Assembly (NCBI RefSeq): GCF_963678635.1
Contig: NC_087063.1
Span: 62,225,850-62,289,849 of the forward strand
Source: Symsagittifera roscoffensis
Lineage: Eukaryota > Xenacoelomorpha > Acoela > Convolutidae
Reading direction: 5' to 3'
Length of the DNA: 64,000 bases
Under the pieces are notes generated by a model. That model made no database searches, was not told where the DNA came from, and was given only the letters and a program-made list of their open reading frames with translations. The translations under genes were made by a program, and so were the position numbers. Below, one piece after another: positions 54,561-64,000 of this stretch; positions within the stretch are counted from its first letter, which is position 1; each line of letters begins with the position of its first letter.

Positions 54561-55765
54561 TGGAGGACCACTTTGAACGACTAGACGAGGTATTCGCTTG
54601 CATGAAGAGAGCAGAACTGAAATGCAAGCTATCGAAGTGTGAGATTCCTAAGGACTCGATTAAATACCTGGCGAAAATGGTGAATAAACATGGCAGTAGA
54701 CCAGACACAGACGAGGTAGAGGCTTTACTGACTTGGACTTCGCGAAAAAATGGAACACCAATTGATGAGCTTCTTGCGTTTTGCGAATTACTACAGAGAG
54801 TCATCAAGGGCTATGCGGATAAAGTATATCCAATGCAACAAATCATGAGGCACAAAGGCAAGAAGTTCACGTGGAACAACGCGGCGGAAGAGTCATTTCA
54901 AAGAACAAAGAAAGAACTGTGTGAAGCACCTGTGCTAGGCTTGCCGACAGAGAAGGGAATGTACGTGCTGGAAACCGATGCATCGGTAGTAGCGATCTCC
55001 GGCATACTCCAACAAGAACAAGAGTTGAACGGAAAGACAGTGTTGAGAGCGATCGCCTACGGGAGCAAAGTCTTGAGTGACATGGAAATGAAGTACGTGG
55101 CACCCAAAGCGGAGATGTTTGAGGTTGTCACTTTTGTGGAAAAATACATGACATACCTGGCTAGCGAACCATTCAAGCTACGGGTCGACAACAGAGCACT
55201 TGGTTGGTTGAAAACGTACTCAATAGACCAGAATTACGTCGGGAGATGGATAGTGCGACTGGATGGTTACCACATGATCATTGAACGCAGAGCGAGGGAC
55301 AAGCTACAAAATGCTGACAGCTTGAGCAAGAAGACGGAATTCTACGAGAGACAAGTGCAAAGAGAGGCCGATAGACCGGAGATCAAAGATGGTTTTTCTT
55401 TTATGGACAAGGAAACAAATGTCAGCCTACCGCTCACGAGATGGCTAGATAAGTCAGGAAAACAGATAGAGGACCACCCCAAATTACCAACAGAACATAA
55501 AGCAAAAGAAATTCCAAAAAAGAAATTTAGGGATGCCAATGGAAATAATGCTCAAGTCCAAGATAAAGAGGGAAACGCTGAAGGCAAAAGGCTACGATCT
55601 CGACGGATTGAAAACAAGAAGGGTGATGGTAGGAGAGGATCCAAGGAGACTGCTCGAGAGAATAGCAGACGACAAACCTGTGTTATGAAAGGAGGGGAAG
55701 TGAAACATGACGGAAACTCGATGAAAAAAGGGAGCCAGAGAATAAGGAGGTTGTGCGGTCATTAG
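54561..55765 (+). CDS. Element B RT thumb/connection, RNase H and linker
   Basis: An open frame shared with 54473. It runs through 'KCEIPKDSIKYLAKMVNKHG', 'DELLAFCELLQRVIKGYADK' and RNase H blocks 'MYVLETDASVVAISGIL', 'EMKYVAPKAEMFEVV', 'LRVDNRALGW' and 'RRARDKLQNADSLSKKTEFY'. There is no stop, unlike A. It gives the undisturbed order across the site where A has its 848-bp insertion. The tail is a Lys/Arg-rich linker. Confidence 0.82.
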
Positions 55766-56322
55766 TCAAGACAATCCCAGAAGAAGTACTCAGGCGGACG
55801 AGGATACGAAGAAAAGAGTGTCGTTCAAGGAGGAAGTTGAACACCTTGGACTAGATCAAGACTCTAGGGAGTGGCTAAAACCAGGTGGAGTTGGCGAGGA
55901 AGAGAATTTGTCCGGGGAGTCGAAAGAATGGGATGATGGTTCGGAGGGGAGTGACGATGAGCAAGACAGTCTTTGCACAAAATTAGCTGCAGAAAAAATG
56001 TGGTACCACGACAGGGAGTTGCAAACAGACCATTCGTCAGGGACGTACAACCTGGAACATAATGTCGGGTATAGAGGGCAAGAGCTTGAGAAGATAGCAT
56101 TGTCACGAAAATCATTCAGTGAGCTATCCTGCTGTTCGAATATCAGGACGAATCTAGAACCAGAGGACGACAGGGAGGTCTTGAGAAGGATAGTTTGTGT
56201 GAAGCTTAAAGACGACATCCACAATCCCGGAGAGCTGAACAGTCAAATGATGGCATTTAAAGGAACACGTCAAAGAGAGATACAGGCTGTCGGATCTGAT
56301 ACGAGCACACAAGAATGATAAA
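55766..56322 (+). pseudogene. Element B acidic linker before integrase
   Basis: The frame 55818-56318 encodes an Asp/Glu/Ser-rich stretch. GTCCGGGGAGT at 55910-55920 is identical to the PPT-like tract and sits at the place of the four-fold array of A. Confidence 0.5.
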
Positions 56323-57158
56323 ATGACGAGCAACTTCTCAAAAAGGATTCGATCAGGAGCGAAAGAGAAGGGAGACCTGGAAGAGGATAGTTACAAGATC
56401 TTGAGCCAGTTCTACAAAGAGAGAAGGGACTTACTCTATCACACAGCTGTTCGCGCGGTAGCCTGTAGGAGAAAAGACAAAGAAAAAATTCTACACGAGC
56501 ATAACCTCATCATACTACCTCAACTATACCAAGCGGAAGTGTTGTTCAGACCGCATGACCAAATGAGATATCAGGTGGTAGACAAGGTACAACAAAGAAA
56601 ACTACACCGGTTTGAGTGGCCAGGGTTGAGGAAAGTTTGTGAAAGATGGGTGAACGCATGTCTGTCGTGCTCGCAGGTGAAGGATCCTAGGAAAATGAAA
56701 TTCCCTCATAAGATGGTGGAACGCTCGGAATTTAACGAGGTCGTGCAGATAGACCATCAGAAGGTTTGCATGACAGACTCGGGATTTAACCAGATACTGG
56801 TAATTATAGATCATTTTACGAAACTGGCAGAAGCGCTACCATGTCAAACGGCCTCGCCGGAAGAAACTTGTGATCACATGATAACGCACTGAATATCACG
56901 ATTTAGTTGTCCGATGACATTCCAATCGGACAATGGGAAGGCATTCGTAGGGAATCAAACAAAAGAACTAATGAGAAGATCCCACTTTGCACAGGCTCAT
57001 TCAACGACCTACCATCCACAAACGAATGGATTAGAGGAGAGACAAAACAAAACACTAGTGAATATGTTCCGGGTGTATTGCTCGAGATGTTGGTAGGAGC
57101 GTATAATAGCACGCAGCATTTGACAAAGGGGATCAGCCCCTTCATGATGTTAACAGGT

Positions 57159-57201
<43 letters not shown>

Positions 57202-57290
57202 TGCCCCTGACCATCTTCTATCCGGAATATGAGGGAAAGAAGACGTCGCCTCAGGCTTATGTGAAGGAAGCAACAGGAGACAACAGGAAT
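56323..57290 (+). pseudogene. Element B integrase (frameshifted, with microsatellite)
   Basis: 56323-56892 carries the N-terminal extension, the zinc region (RPHDQM ... CLSCSQVK) and the first Asp in VVQIDHQK. A stop and frame change near 56890 is followed by 56914-57096 with FQSDNGKAF (second Asp) and NGLEERQNK (Glu). The spacing of the last two is again 35. A (GA)n run at 57162-57198 replaces the 'TGH' region of A and shifts the frame. Confidence 0.82.
57162..57198. repeat. (GA)n microsatellite in integrase of element B
   Basis: About 18 perfect GA units inside coding sequence, absent from A; a late expansion after loss of selection. Confidence 0.95.
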
Positions 57291-57300
57291 TGAACGAGCT

Positions 57301-57570
57301 GTGCAGAAGGAATACAGCACATGCACAAATGAGACAGCGGCAGAAGTACGACAAAAAATACTTCGAGGGAAGCCGTACGCTGTAGGACAATACGTCTGGG
57401 TGTTCCAAAACATCATACCTCTGAAAGGGACAAAAAAGCAATTGAAGAAATGGAGAGGGCGGTTCATGAAAACGGAAGTGCACCAGCAGGGTCGATTCTA
57501 TCGCTTGAGTACAGGGCGTGCAGCACACTACAAAAATCTGAAACCTCACGTCCCATCACCGGAGTACTGA
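57301..57570 (+). pseudogene. Element B integrase C terminus (GPY/F-like)
   Basis: 'YVWVFQNIIPLKGTKKQLKK', then 'WRGRFMKTEV' and 'GRFYRLSTGRAAHYKNLKPH' match the tail that A carries twice. Present once here, so the duplication in A is specific to that copy. Confidence 0.75.
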
Positions 57571-57585
57571 GGCGTACCACAGAAC

Positions 57586-58700
57586 ATGGAAGGACTCGAT
57601 TATCTACTCGTAGAACTGGCATGTGAGGTGAACGAGAAAGGCACCAGAGAGAAGAATGATGGCAACGAGAATGTGAGCATGGATGACAACGAAAAAATAG
57701 AGGTAGGATCGGACGAAGGGTCTTTCGCCGAAGAAGATTGGAATGATCCAGTGCAGAACGTGGTATCAAAATGGACGCAACCAGATTTACAAATGACGAC
57801 AGAAACCAGAAAAGGTGGCATAAAAAGATATGAAGTACAACAGGTATGGTGATGACTTCTTGATCGACAAGATACAGCCTCAAGAGATAGGAGAAGAAAT
57901 GGTGAACGTGGGTGAGCTGATAGCCAATGAGGAGTGGCAGATCATAAACGACAGTGAGCACTCCTTGCAAGAAGATTACACCACGCCAGAAAGAGAAATG
58001 GACCTAGAGCAAAGCGAGACTGAAGAAGGGAAAACACAAACCTGAGGATACTGGAGTGGATGCATAACCTTGAGGCTGACGAGAAGGAGGCGCAAAGCAT
58101 CCAGCAAGTCGACGTATCTGCGAAGAATTATGTAAAGTTTGAGAACCCGTTGTTCGGCTTGACAGCCACTGACCGGCCACTGGAAATACCACCGGATAAC
58201 TTGATCCACGTACCATCGACGGGGACGTCGATAAAAATTTTTGTCCGGGGAGTGATACTGGAGCTGGATCAGGAGGGGGCTGAGATTAGTTTTGTCAGAT
58301 AGGACCAGCGCGATCTGCATAACAGCGGACATGAGCTTCAATACTAGACTGGAAGCCGACTTCAAAAAAGAGAACCAGAACGTGGAGTTTCTGTTCAGGC
58401 AGAGACCGGGGTTGAGGGGAATGACAGCACTCCCTCCTTTAGTTTCACAGTTCCCGGTAAATACCTGTGCTTTTTGATGACTAGAGTCAGTGAGAAAAAC
58501 ATAATTGAACCCGAGCATATCGTAAGAGCGCTAACAATGTTGAGGGACTTCCTGGTCAAAAGAAGGATACGAGAGGTTTCAATGCCGGTCTACGACCCGA
58601 ACAGGGGCAGAATGAATCCTAAGGAATTGTACGCTTCCTACACGTGGTCTTTGCGGAAACGGTAATAATGTGACATCTACACAAGAAGTATTACTTGAGT
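57586..58700 (+). pseudogene. Element B pol C terminus with macro-domain-like region (broken)
   Basis: 57586-57852 and 57830-58045 encode the acidic spacer, and 58060-58302 leads into the domain. 'TSAICITADMSFNTRLEADF' and 'EHIVRALTMLRDFLVKRRIR', 'VSMPVYDPNRGRM' match the macro-like domain of A in three frames. The replacement of the GCG loop by Y-D/N-P-N-R-G is shared by A and B, so it is ancestral and not decay. Confidence 0.5.
58215..58254 (+). promoter_or_regulatory. Conserved hairpin plus U-rich/PPT-like tract inside pol, element B
   Basis: The 18-base hairpin ATCGACGGGGACGTCGAT is identical to that of A, followed by TTTTTGTCCGGGGAGTG, which contains the exact 3' PPT core (58243-58253). 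Confidence 0.5.
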
Positions 58701-59205
58701 ATTGCCTGAGCTTTTGGATGGACGTGAGTGTCTTGTGTTAGGGGAAGTAAGGGTCTTCAGCTAGGTAAAAAGGGAACACGAGTCAGGCAGATGGGTTTTA
58801 AAATGATTGGCATGACAATTAAATTTTAAAAAAGATTGCTGGTGCTAAAACATAAGATAAATCTGCATGTTTTTAACGTCTAAAATTGAATCAATTTACT
58901 GGAGTTGTTAGGTTAATATTTTAAAGATACTAAGGGGGGACGTCTAGGATTAGACACAAGAGGTAAATATCTTGTTTAAAACTGGATTCTATTTTCAGAC
59001 TGATTTGAAAACTGAAACGACAACTAAATGAAAACTGAAACGACAACTAGTTGGTCGAACAAGAGAAAGAAAAAACTTCAAACAGTTTTTCATTGATAGA
59101 CCAGAGAAGGATATTTCTTGAGTTTCACTAGGTAAGGTACTTTTTGAGTTTGACTGGGTAAGGTACTTCTTGAGTTGGTGGTTCGTGAGATAAAGAAAAG
59201 CAGCA
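58701..59205 (+). other. AT-rich spacer between pol and the 3' module, element B
   Basis: No coding frame. Contains two small direct repeats ('tgaaaactgaaacgacaact' near 59007 and 59030; 'aggtactttttgag'/'aggtacttcttgag' near 59136 and 59161). Positional equivalent of 33014-33472. Confidence 0.5.
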
Positions 59206-59469
59206 ATGGCAGATCGATTCTGGAAGTCCGTGCCAGCAGCGTTCAGAAAACACGCACTCGAAGAGTTATACAAGCGCCTGAGGGACCTCGACTACACGCA
59301 AGTGGATGAAAGGCTCGCGGTTATGCTCAATGCCATCCTGCAACTGGAGGCGCAAGGAGAGTGCAGGGAGTTAGCGACTGAAGCCGTATTGATGGTGGGT
59401 TACACCTCGGGATGGAATCTCAAACCAGGAGCAGACCAGATGGCTATACTGAAACGTGGAAATATTTGA
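59206..59469 (+). CDS. 3' module protein 1 of element B
   Basis: ATG at 59206, 87 codons without interruption, closing just after 'KRGNI'. Its conserved blocks with A are LEELYKRL, VMLNAILQLEAQGE and the terminal basic RGN/RGE. The first 15 residues are basic and aromatic. Probably an all-helical small protein; no family recognised. It follows the AT-rich spacer directly, which favours this ATG. Confidence 0.6.
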   Translation: MADRFWKSVPAAFRKHALEELYKRLRDLDYTQVDERLAVMLNAILQLEAQGECRELATEAVLMVGYTSGWNLKPGADQMAILKRGNI

Positions 59470-59586
59470 CCTTGCGAGAATTCTGGGCTGGAGTAGCACT
59501 ATGGAGTATGGAGCGGGGGAAATTTCCCCTTCCAATCATCCCACCAGCAGGGGCAGGGACCCAATCCACCAGCAAAACCACTATCG

Positions 59587-59862
59587 ATGTTCCGTTCACA
59601 ACAAACGGAGGAGTCATACCCAGATCTCAGCAGTATGAAAAGAGAGTTGGATAGGGCCCAAAGGGAACGGGACAAGGCCAATCTGGATATGGACCAAGCG
59701 GTTCTCGATAGGGATCAAGCCAAGCATGACCGAGACCAGGCGATACTTGAACGAGACAAGGCAATTTTTGACCGGGATCTGCTGAGAGCAGAACGGGAGC
59801 AAGAGCTGAGGCTACAAGTAAATGGGGCAAATTGCATTCAGATAAAGTCAGAAATTGAATAA
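59587..59862 (+). CDS. 3' module coiled coil of element B (seven-residue repeats)
   Basis: From about residue 17 the sequence is a perfect seven-residue period of the type DRDQA-x-x / ERDKA-x-x (at least seven units in a row), a long parallel-type coiled coil with an unusually polar core. A has a less regular one. The 5' part joins protein 1 by a frame change near 59470. Confidence 0.6.
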   Translation: MFRSQQTEESYPDLSSMKRELDRAQRERDKANLDMDQAVLDRDQAKHDRDQAILERDKAIFDRDLLRAEREQELRLQVNGANCIQIKSEIE

Positions 59863-60041
59863 TTACATAGAAAGCAGCTAGCAGTCACGAGTGGTAAGAA
59901 GAAAAAGAGAACAACGACCGAGCCAATAGTGATCAGATCGAGACCAGAGTCAAGGATGTAGGTGGATGAAGCGCCCAGATCCAGCGGCCGCTTCAACCTG
60001 GACCACGTGGCCCAATAACATATAAATGAAGGCCTGGAAGC

Positions 60042-60519
60042 ATGGCACCACTACCGCCCGTCCCTTCCATGAGGAAACTAGAGGCAAGTCGAGTCAGACC
60101 ACTAATGGACATTGCGCTGCCAGGATTGACGTCCAGCTCAACCAGTGGCAGTCAGACTGGAACGGGGACATCACGTCTCAGGGAGTTGCAGGAGAGATTG
60201 CAGCTGAGAGTTCTTGAGAACGCAGCGCGTGAGGAACAACCATCCACCTGGAGAGAAGTGCATTCTTGAGGAGCTGAGAATTGATCTGGAACCAGTAGTG
60301 CTTACCATCTGCACCGTCCCCTACAACATGATGGCCGACCAGAACGCGAGGGAGATCAAAAAAAGAGTGCGGAATATCAATGAGATCATCAGGCGAATTC
60401 AACAGAGAAGTGTGCTGCCTGTGAAAATGCTTGAGGTAGCAAGATTGATGGAAGATTCCCTGCCGGAGAATCATTCCTCGGATGGCATCCACTTTGATAG
60501 GCCCAGGGGCACGGATTGA
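60042..60519 (+). pseudogene. 3' module SGNH fragment of element B (5' blocks deleted)
   Basis: 60042-60269 is a linker. 60214-60519 picks up SGNH sequence at the strand with 'VVLTICTVP' and keeps the D-x-x-H block as SDGIHFD. Blocks I to III (GDS, G, GTND) are absent: about 400 bp is deleted relative to A. Confidence 0.65.
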
Positions 60520-60629
60520 CTGAACGGCGTCTTTCGGAGGCACATAAACTTGCTTGAGTAAGATCTGGTGGGGACAGGTCAATTCACCTTTGGTCCACCC
60601 CGGCACCTTCCTTCTTCTCAGCCAGGTCC

Positions 60630-61052
60630 GTGGCTGATCGCTTGGGGAGAAGGATCGACTCTAGAGGGAGCTCAACTAGCAGCAGAAGCAGACAGATAGT
60701 ATCGACACCCATGGAGGGAGACGAGACTGAGTCTTCTACGCCCCAGAGCTCGGTTGTGTCGTCAGTTGTGATTGTGGACAACAAGAAGAAAGTGGAAGGT
60801 CCGGGCGACGCAAGCAAAACCCGGTACTTGGAACGATTGAAAGATCTGGATCTCGAGGATCTGGCCTGCAGGCAAGAGTTAACGGAGATTTTGGAGCTCA
60901 AGAGTCTGTCGCACGAGGACTTGAGCAATCACTTGTTCACGGAAATCACCGAAGTTGTTTTGGCCAGAGACTTTGGTGTACCTACTAACGGGAGCAGAGC
61001 TGAATCAGATGATGTTCATGATCATGGCTATAAAGACGGATACATCATGTGA
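60630..61052 (+). pseudogene. 3' module Ser-rich linker of element B
   Basis: Ser/Thr/Arg-rich, then an acidic helical stretch with 'YLERLKDLDLEDLACRQELT'. Collinear with the linker between the SGNH domains in A but much shorter. Confidence 0.45.
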
Positions 61053-61792
61053 GCCAGAGATATTGTTATTTGCGGAAGTGAATAATCACCTACACGCGGC
61101 GGGACTACTTGAGCACTTGAGAAGTGGGGAGCCAACACCAAAGAAGATCTCTGAGGCAATCCAGACGCTGTTTGCAGCAAGGAATGAGGTGTAGGAACTA
61201 GTAGCTTCCCGATTGGGATCGAAAACAAAGGTGGCGTTCGCGTCATCACCAGGCTACGCAGGCATGCCACCCGTTCTGCAGTTCGTGTATGCCATTTTGA
61301 TTCTGATTGCGGAGGGAAACGGATGGCGGATGCTAATAGCGGCCCCAAATCGTGAGCTAGAGCCAGTGAACTTGAGGCTTTTACGAGCTCGCGGACATCT
61401 TGATCGTGTTGGATGAAGTCCTTTGTCTGGAAGTGTCGAACCTTGCCCGGCAATTGAAGTTCAACCCAGAGGTAGGGGATGACCATCCCGTGATAGCTCA
61501 TCTAACAGCCAGCCTATGGTTTCGGATTATGGACTTGACGATAACAAGCTTCAATAGCAGGGCGAGGGGGCCAAACAACGAGAGGAAGAACGTGGCTGCA
61601 GCCGAGAAGCAAGTGGTGTCGATGGCATATCGTCTAACGCAAGAGATAGATAGATGGCCGTTCCCGACTCGAGACTTGAGAACGTAACGAACAAAACGAG
61701 AAAGAGAGCGCTCCACCACTGGTGAGGCGAATATGGGAGTTTCTGGAGGAACAGCTGGAAGTGGCTAGAAAGAGAGAGATGACGGTGGGGAG
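60955..61792 (+). pseudogene. 3' module second SGNH-like region of element B, cut by element C
   Basis: Frames 60955-61194, 61213-61416 and 61400-61687 continue the protein of A's 36200-37480: 'FWPETLVYLLTG', 'ILLFAEVNNHLHAAGLL', 'SSPGYAGMPPVLQFVY' and 'LDEVLCLEVSNLARQLKF'. Coding similarity goes on to 61790 in another frame and ends exactly where LTR C begins. The block-III-like motif reads EVNNH instead of AGSNDH. Confidence 0.6.
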
Positions 61793-62691
61793 TGTAACAG
61801 TCGCCTACTTCGGTCACATATGAGGCTTAAGAAAAATAGGCCCTATAACCATTGGCTCAAGAGTCAGGGACACTACCTCTTGTGTTTTTTCTACCTCAAA
61901 AACGGTCGGAGCCAATTCGGTTCGCTTGCGACATGAGACTAGAACCCGTTACAGCTTAAAGGCCACTACCAAAATACCCCCCCCCCCACTCTACAAAATA
62001 AGAACGTCCCCATACTTAGGTCTCAAGATACCCAAAATACACGAACGCCGTTAAAAACAGGGTCGGAACAATCCGTTAAGTTACTTTTTATTGGACAGTG
62101 GAACTTTGATCCATTTCAGATGGATCAACCTAAAACTCGCCTTACTTCGACATACTTATCATAAAATGCAGTCGAAAAAACTAAATATGGTACTTACATA
62201 GCAGCACGCTTGAGAAACACAGTAATTAAACTAATTAATGACTCTAGCATAAATATAATCAAATATAACCCAAGAAGTTTTCTAACTGAAATTCCAATCA
62301 AAGGAAATAAGTTTTAATTCAAGAATGTAGTTTTGGATCTGGACCATTGGGAGACTTCAGTTGTCTGCCTTTGCGTTGAAGGTTCACTCTGGTCCAGCTG
62401 ATTCTTGCTCTGCTCTTGTATTTGTTCGATCTCCTATATCAGATAGGACAGCTCTACTCTAGTTTTCTACGATGGAAATTGCGAATAGTCATTTCCCACT
62501 GTGTATATTTGACAACTTTCCCGCAATTTTAATTCGGTTGTTCTGATTTTATATTTGATGTTTTCAGTTGTCGCGAGAAAACTGAGCATGACAGGCTCCA
62601 CTCGAATTTTTGAGGAAAAAAAACTTCATTCCAAAACCACGTATTTTCGTGTTCCTCAAGGTCAAACTTCCAGATATGACCGACCGGCACA
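61793..62691 (-). repeat. 3' LTR of element C
   Basis: 899 bp, on the minus strand from TGTGCCGGTCGG to GCGACTGTTACA. Clearly of the LTR B family but well diverged from the B copies. Hairpin at 62106-62128, AATAAA at 62087-62092 (minus strand), and a run of about ten C's at 61979-61988. Confidence 0.88.
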
Positions 62692-62703
62692 TACTCCCCG
62701 GAC
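62692..62703 (-). promoter_or_regulatory. Polypurine-tract-like site of element C
   Basis: GTCCGGGGAGTA on the minus strand, directly against the LTR, identical to that of element A although the LTRs are of different families. Confidence 0.7.
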
Positions 62704-63097
62704 TCAAGATTGATGTCCTCATCGCGTGCTGCCGTCTGTCAGTGAATCCCTAGAAACCCAAGTGTTACTCAAAATACAGTCCCAGTGGTCATTTACAGAA
62801 GTTTGCAGCAGACTTAAGTTTATCTACACCCCAAAATTCACAACCATGTAAAATTTTCACACTATCACTAAACAGCAATCAAAATCTGCACACCTGCACC
62901 TGTGAATTTTCGCTTTTTAAGCTAGTATTTTAGAATTTATTTTGTCCTATTCAATCAGGAAATTGTCATGCAGCATTTTGATTTTTATAATAGATATAAC
63001 ATATTAATAACAATATCTCATTTGTTAATATTTCTTTTTCGTGAACCTAGATTTCGTCCAAGTTCACCCTCGAGCCCCTTTCCTTCCCTCTCAAGAC
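62704..63097 (-). other. 3' untranslated region of element C
   Basis: AT-rich, no coding frame; similar in size and composition to the 3' UTR of element A. Confidence 0.5.
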
Positions 63098-64000
63098 TCA
63101 AGACTCTAGAATTCCCCAGTTTTTCGCCTTCGAGGTACCAGACCCAGATGTATTTGACACCGTGATCTGCTTCAACAGTGCCTCTTCGTCATCGGAGTGA
63201 ATCACGATCTCTTCCCAGGCTTTCAGCTGTTCATAGGACCGCATCAATTCCCTTTGCTCCTGCAATCTCTTCGTTTGATTGGGCAAACTCTTCACCCTCG
63301 ACTCTCGGTTCAAAAAGAAGGAATTGTGCAGACTCAGGCTCACGTTCTTCGCCAAGTCTTCCTCTAGTATCGACACTCTCGCCTTGGTGTTGTTTCTGGA
63401 CACTCTACCAACTTTTTTCCACCCCGTCGTGATCGCATTTCGATGGGTCAGCAGAGGTCTCTTGAAAGACTCCGGTCCTATCTCGGCCTGGAACTGTCGA
63501 TATTCCTTCTGATATTTCCTCATTTGATCCTTCGTTACCATGTATAACCAGGACGTCAGCGTCGCTCGAAACCAAGGAAAGAACCTTATGCGGCTCCATA
63601 CGTGTCTGACTTCCATCGGTATGGCAAATACCTTGCATGCAGTCTCAAACAACTCAAGTCTCCTGCTGTAGTCTAACGCCTAAATCGACTCTGCCGTTGG
63701 CGTCTTCGATTCCCGATACTTCGTTACATTTTCTTCAACCCATCGTAGAGCCAGCATCGTGCTCACCACCAAGATGGTCACCTTCTGCTGATGATCGGGC
63801 AGTCCTAACGACCTGATTTCTTCCACATCCTAGATCAGGCAGAGATTCGCGTGATCCGGGTACCACACCGTTTGTGCTAGACAGTGGCATGGACATTCCC
63901 CATGTGTGAGGTCAATGCTCCTAAGGTTGCGTTCTCCCGAGGCTTCTAGGAGAGGCTCAAGTTCCATCATCTTCTCGTGTATCGCGTCGTTCTCCTCCAT
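63098..64000 (-). pseudogene. 3' module last protein of element C (two in-frame stops)
   Basis: One frame enters at the window edge and runs to 63098 with TAGs at 63830-63832 and 63680-63682. 'EPLLEASGE', 'LTHGE', 'VWYP', 'GLPDHQQKVTILVVSTMLAL', 'PWFRATLTSWLY', 'IGPESFKRPLLTHRNAITT' and 'NVSLSLHNSFFLNRE' match the last protein of A (41018-42244). The first TAG stands where A has Trp, consistent with a G-to-A change. The protein is cut at its N terminus by the window end. Confidence 0.7.

Larger units (their letters stand above)
46224..61792 (+). mobile_element. Giant LTR retrotransposon B (3' end lost to insertion of element C)
   Basis: Same order as element A: LTR, PBS, repeat-rich leader, gag, protease, RT, RNase H, integrase, macro-like domain, AT-rich spacer, 3' module. 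It is less GC-rich than A and diverged at roughly half of the residues. Coding sequence of the 3' module runs straight into the LTR of element C at 61793. Many frames are broken, so it is not active. No 3' LTR of B lies in the window. Confidence 0.85.
61793..64000 (-). mobile_element. Giant LTR retrotransposon C, 3' end (inserted into element B)
   Basis: Only the last reading frame, the 3' UTR, the PPT-like tract and the 3' LTR are in the window, reading leftwards. The five bases at its left edge are GGGAG (61788-61792), the expected target-site duplication to look for at its other end, outside the window. Confidence 0.85.

Noticed and set aside
57142-57549. Minus-strand Ser/Leu-rich frames over the integrase of B
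   Set aside because: Created by the (GA)n run and antisense to integrase.

Overview
The window is nuclear DNA of a metazoan, probably an invertebrate. It is AT-rich, carries two spliceosomal-style host genes with animal orthologues (a flower-type calcium-channel protein and exportin-5), and is then taken over by nested LTR retrotransposons. Nothing in the sequence let me name the species more closely.

Host part (1-18497). A five-exon flower/CG6151-P family gene lies on the minus strand (coding exons between 12024 and 3199; 166 codons, all four intron phases agree). Its introns are filled with unclassified dispersed repeats. About 1.1 kb away on the same strand is an uninterrupted 1181-codon exportin-5 gene (16653-13108). 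Just upstream of exportin-5 is an orphan fragment of a non-LTR-type retroelement polyprotein tail (plus strand, about 16960-17349).

Element A (18498-43917, plus strand, 25.4 kb). Two TG...CA LTRs of about 865 bp bound it (the 5' LTR also holds a 215-bp MITE-like insertion). A primer-binding site lies 12 nt inside, and a PPT-like tract sits directly against the 3' LTR. Between them come a 3.1-kb structured leader, gag (capsid region and two CCHC knuckles), protease, Ty3/Gypsy-type reverse transcriptase, RNase H and integrase (DD35E, GPY-like tail). A divergent macro-domain-like C terminus follows, then an AT-rich 0.46-kb spacer and a further 8.8 kb of open reading frames not found in ordinary Gypsy elements. 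This 3' module encodes a small helical protein, a coiled coil, two SGNH-hydrolase-like domains and three to four large proteins of unknown function.

Element B (about 43.9-61.8 kb, plus strand) is a diverged relative with the same layout. Its 5' end (LTR, PBS, early leader) is present twice because of a 1.9-kb tandem duplication. Its 3' module is partly deleted and is interrupted at 61793 by the 3' LTR of element C. Element C is a third relative on the minus strand, and only its LTR and last open reading frame lie in the window.

All three copies are decayed by stops and frameshifts. In A and B the first catalytic Asp of the RT is replaced. Even so, A, B and C share gene order, PPT sequence, LTR ends and several RNA-structure candidates. 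The window therefore documents a lineage of giant Metaviridae-like elements with a large conserved accessory module. That module (tandem SGNH, macro-like domain, unknown proteins) and a repeated PPT-like motif inside the coding region are the main novelties.
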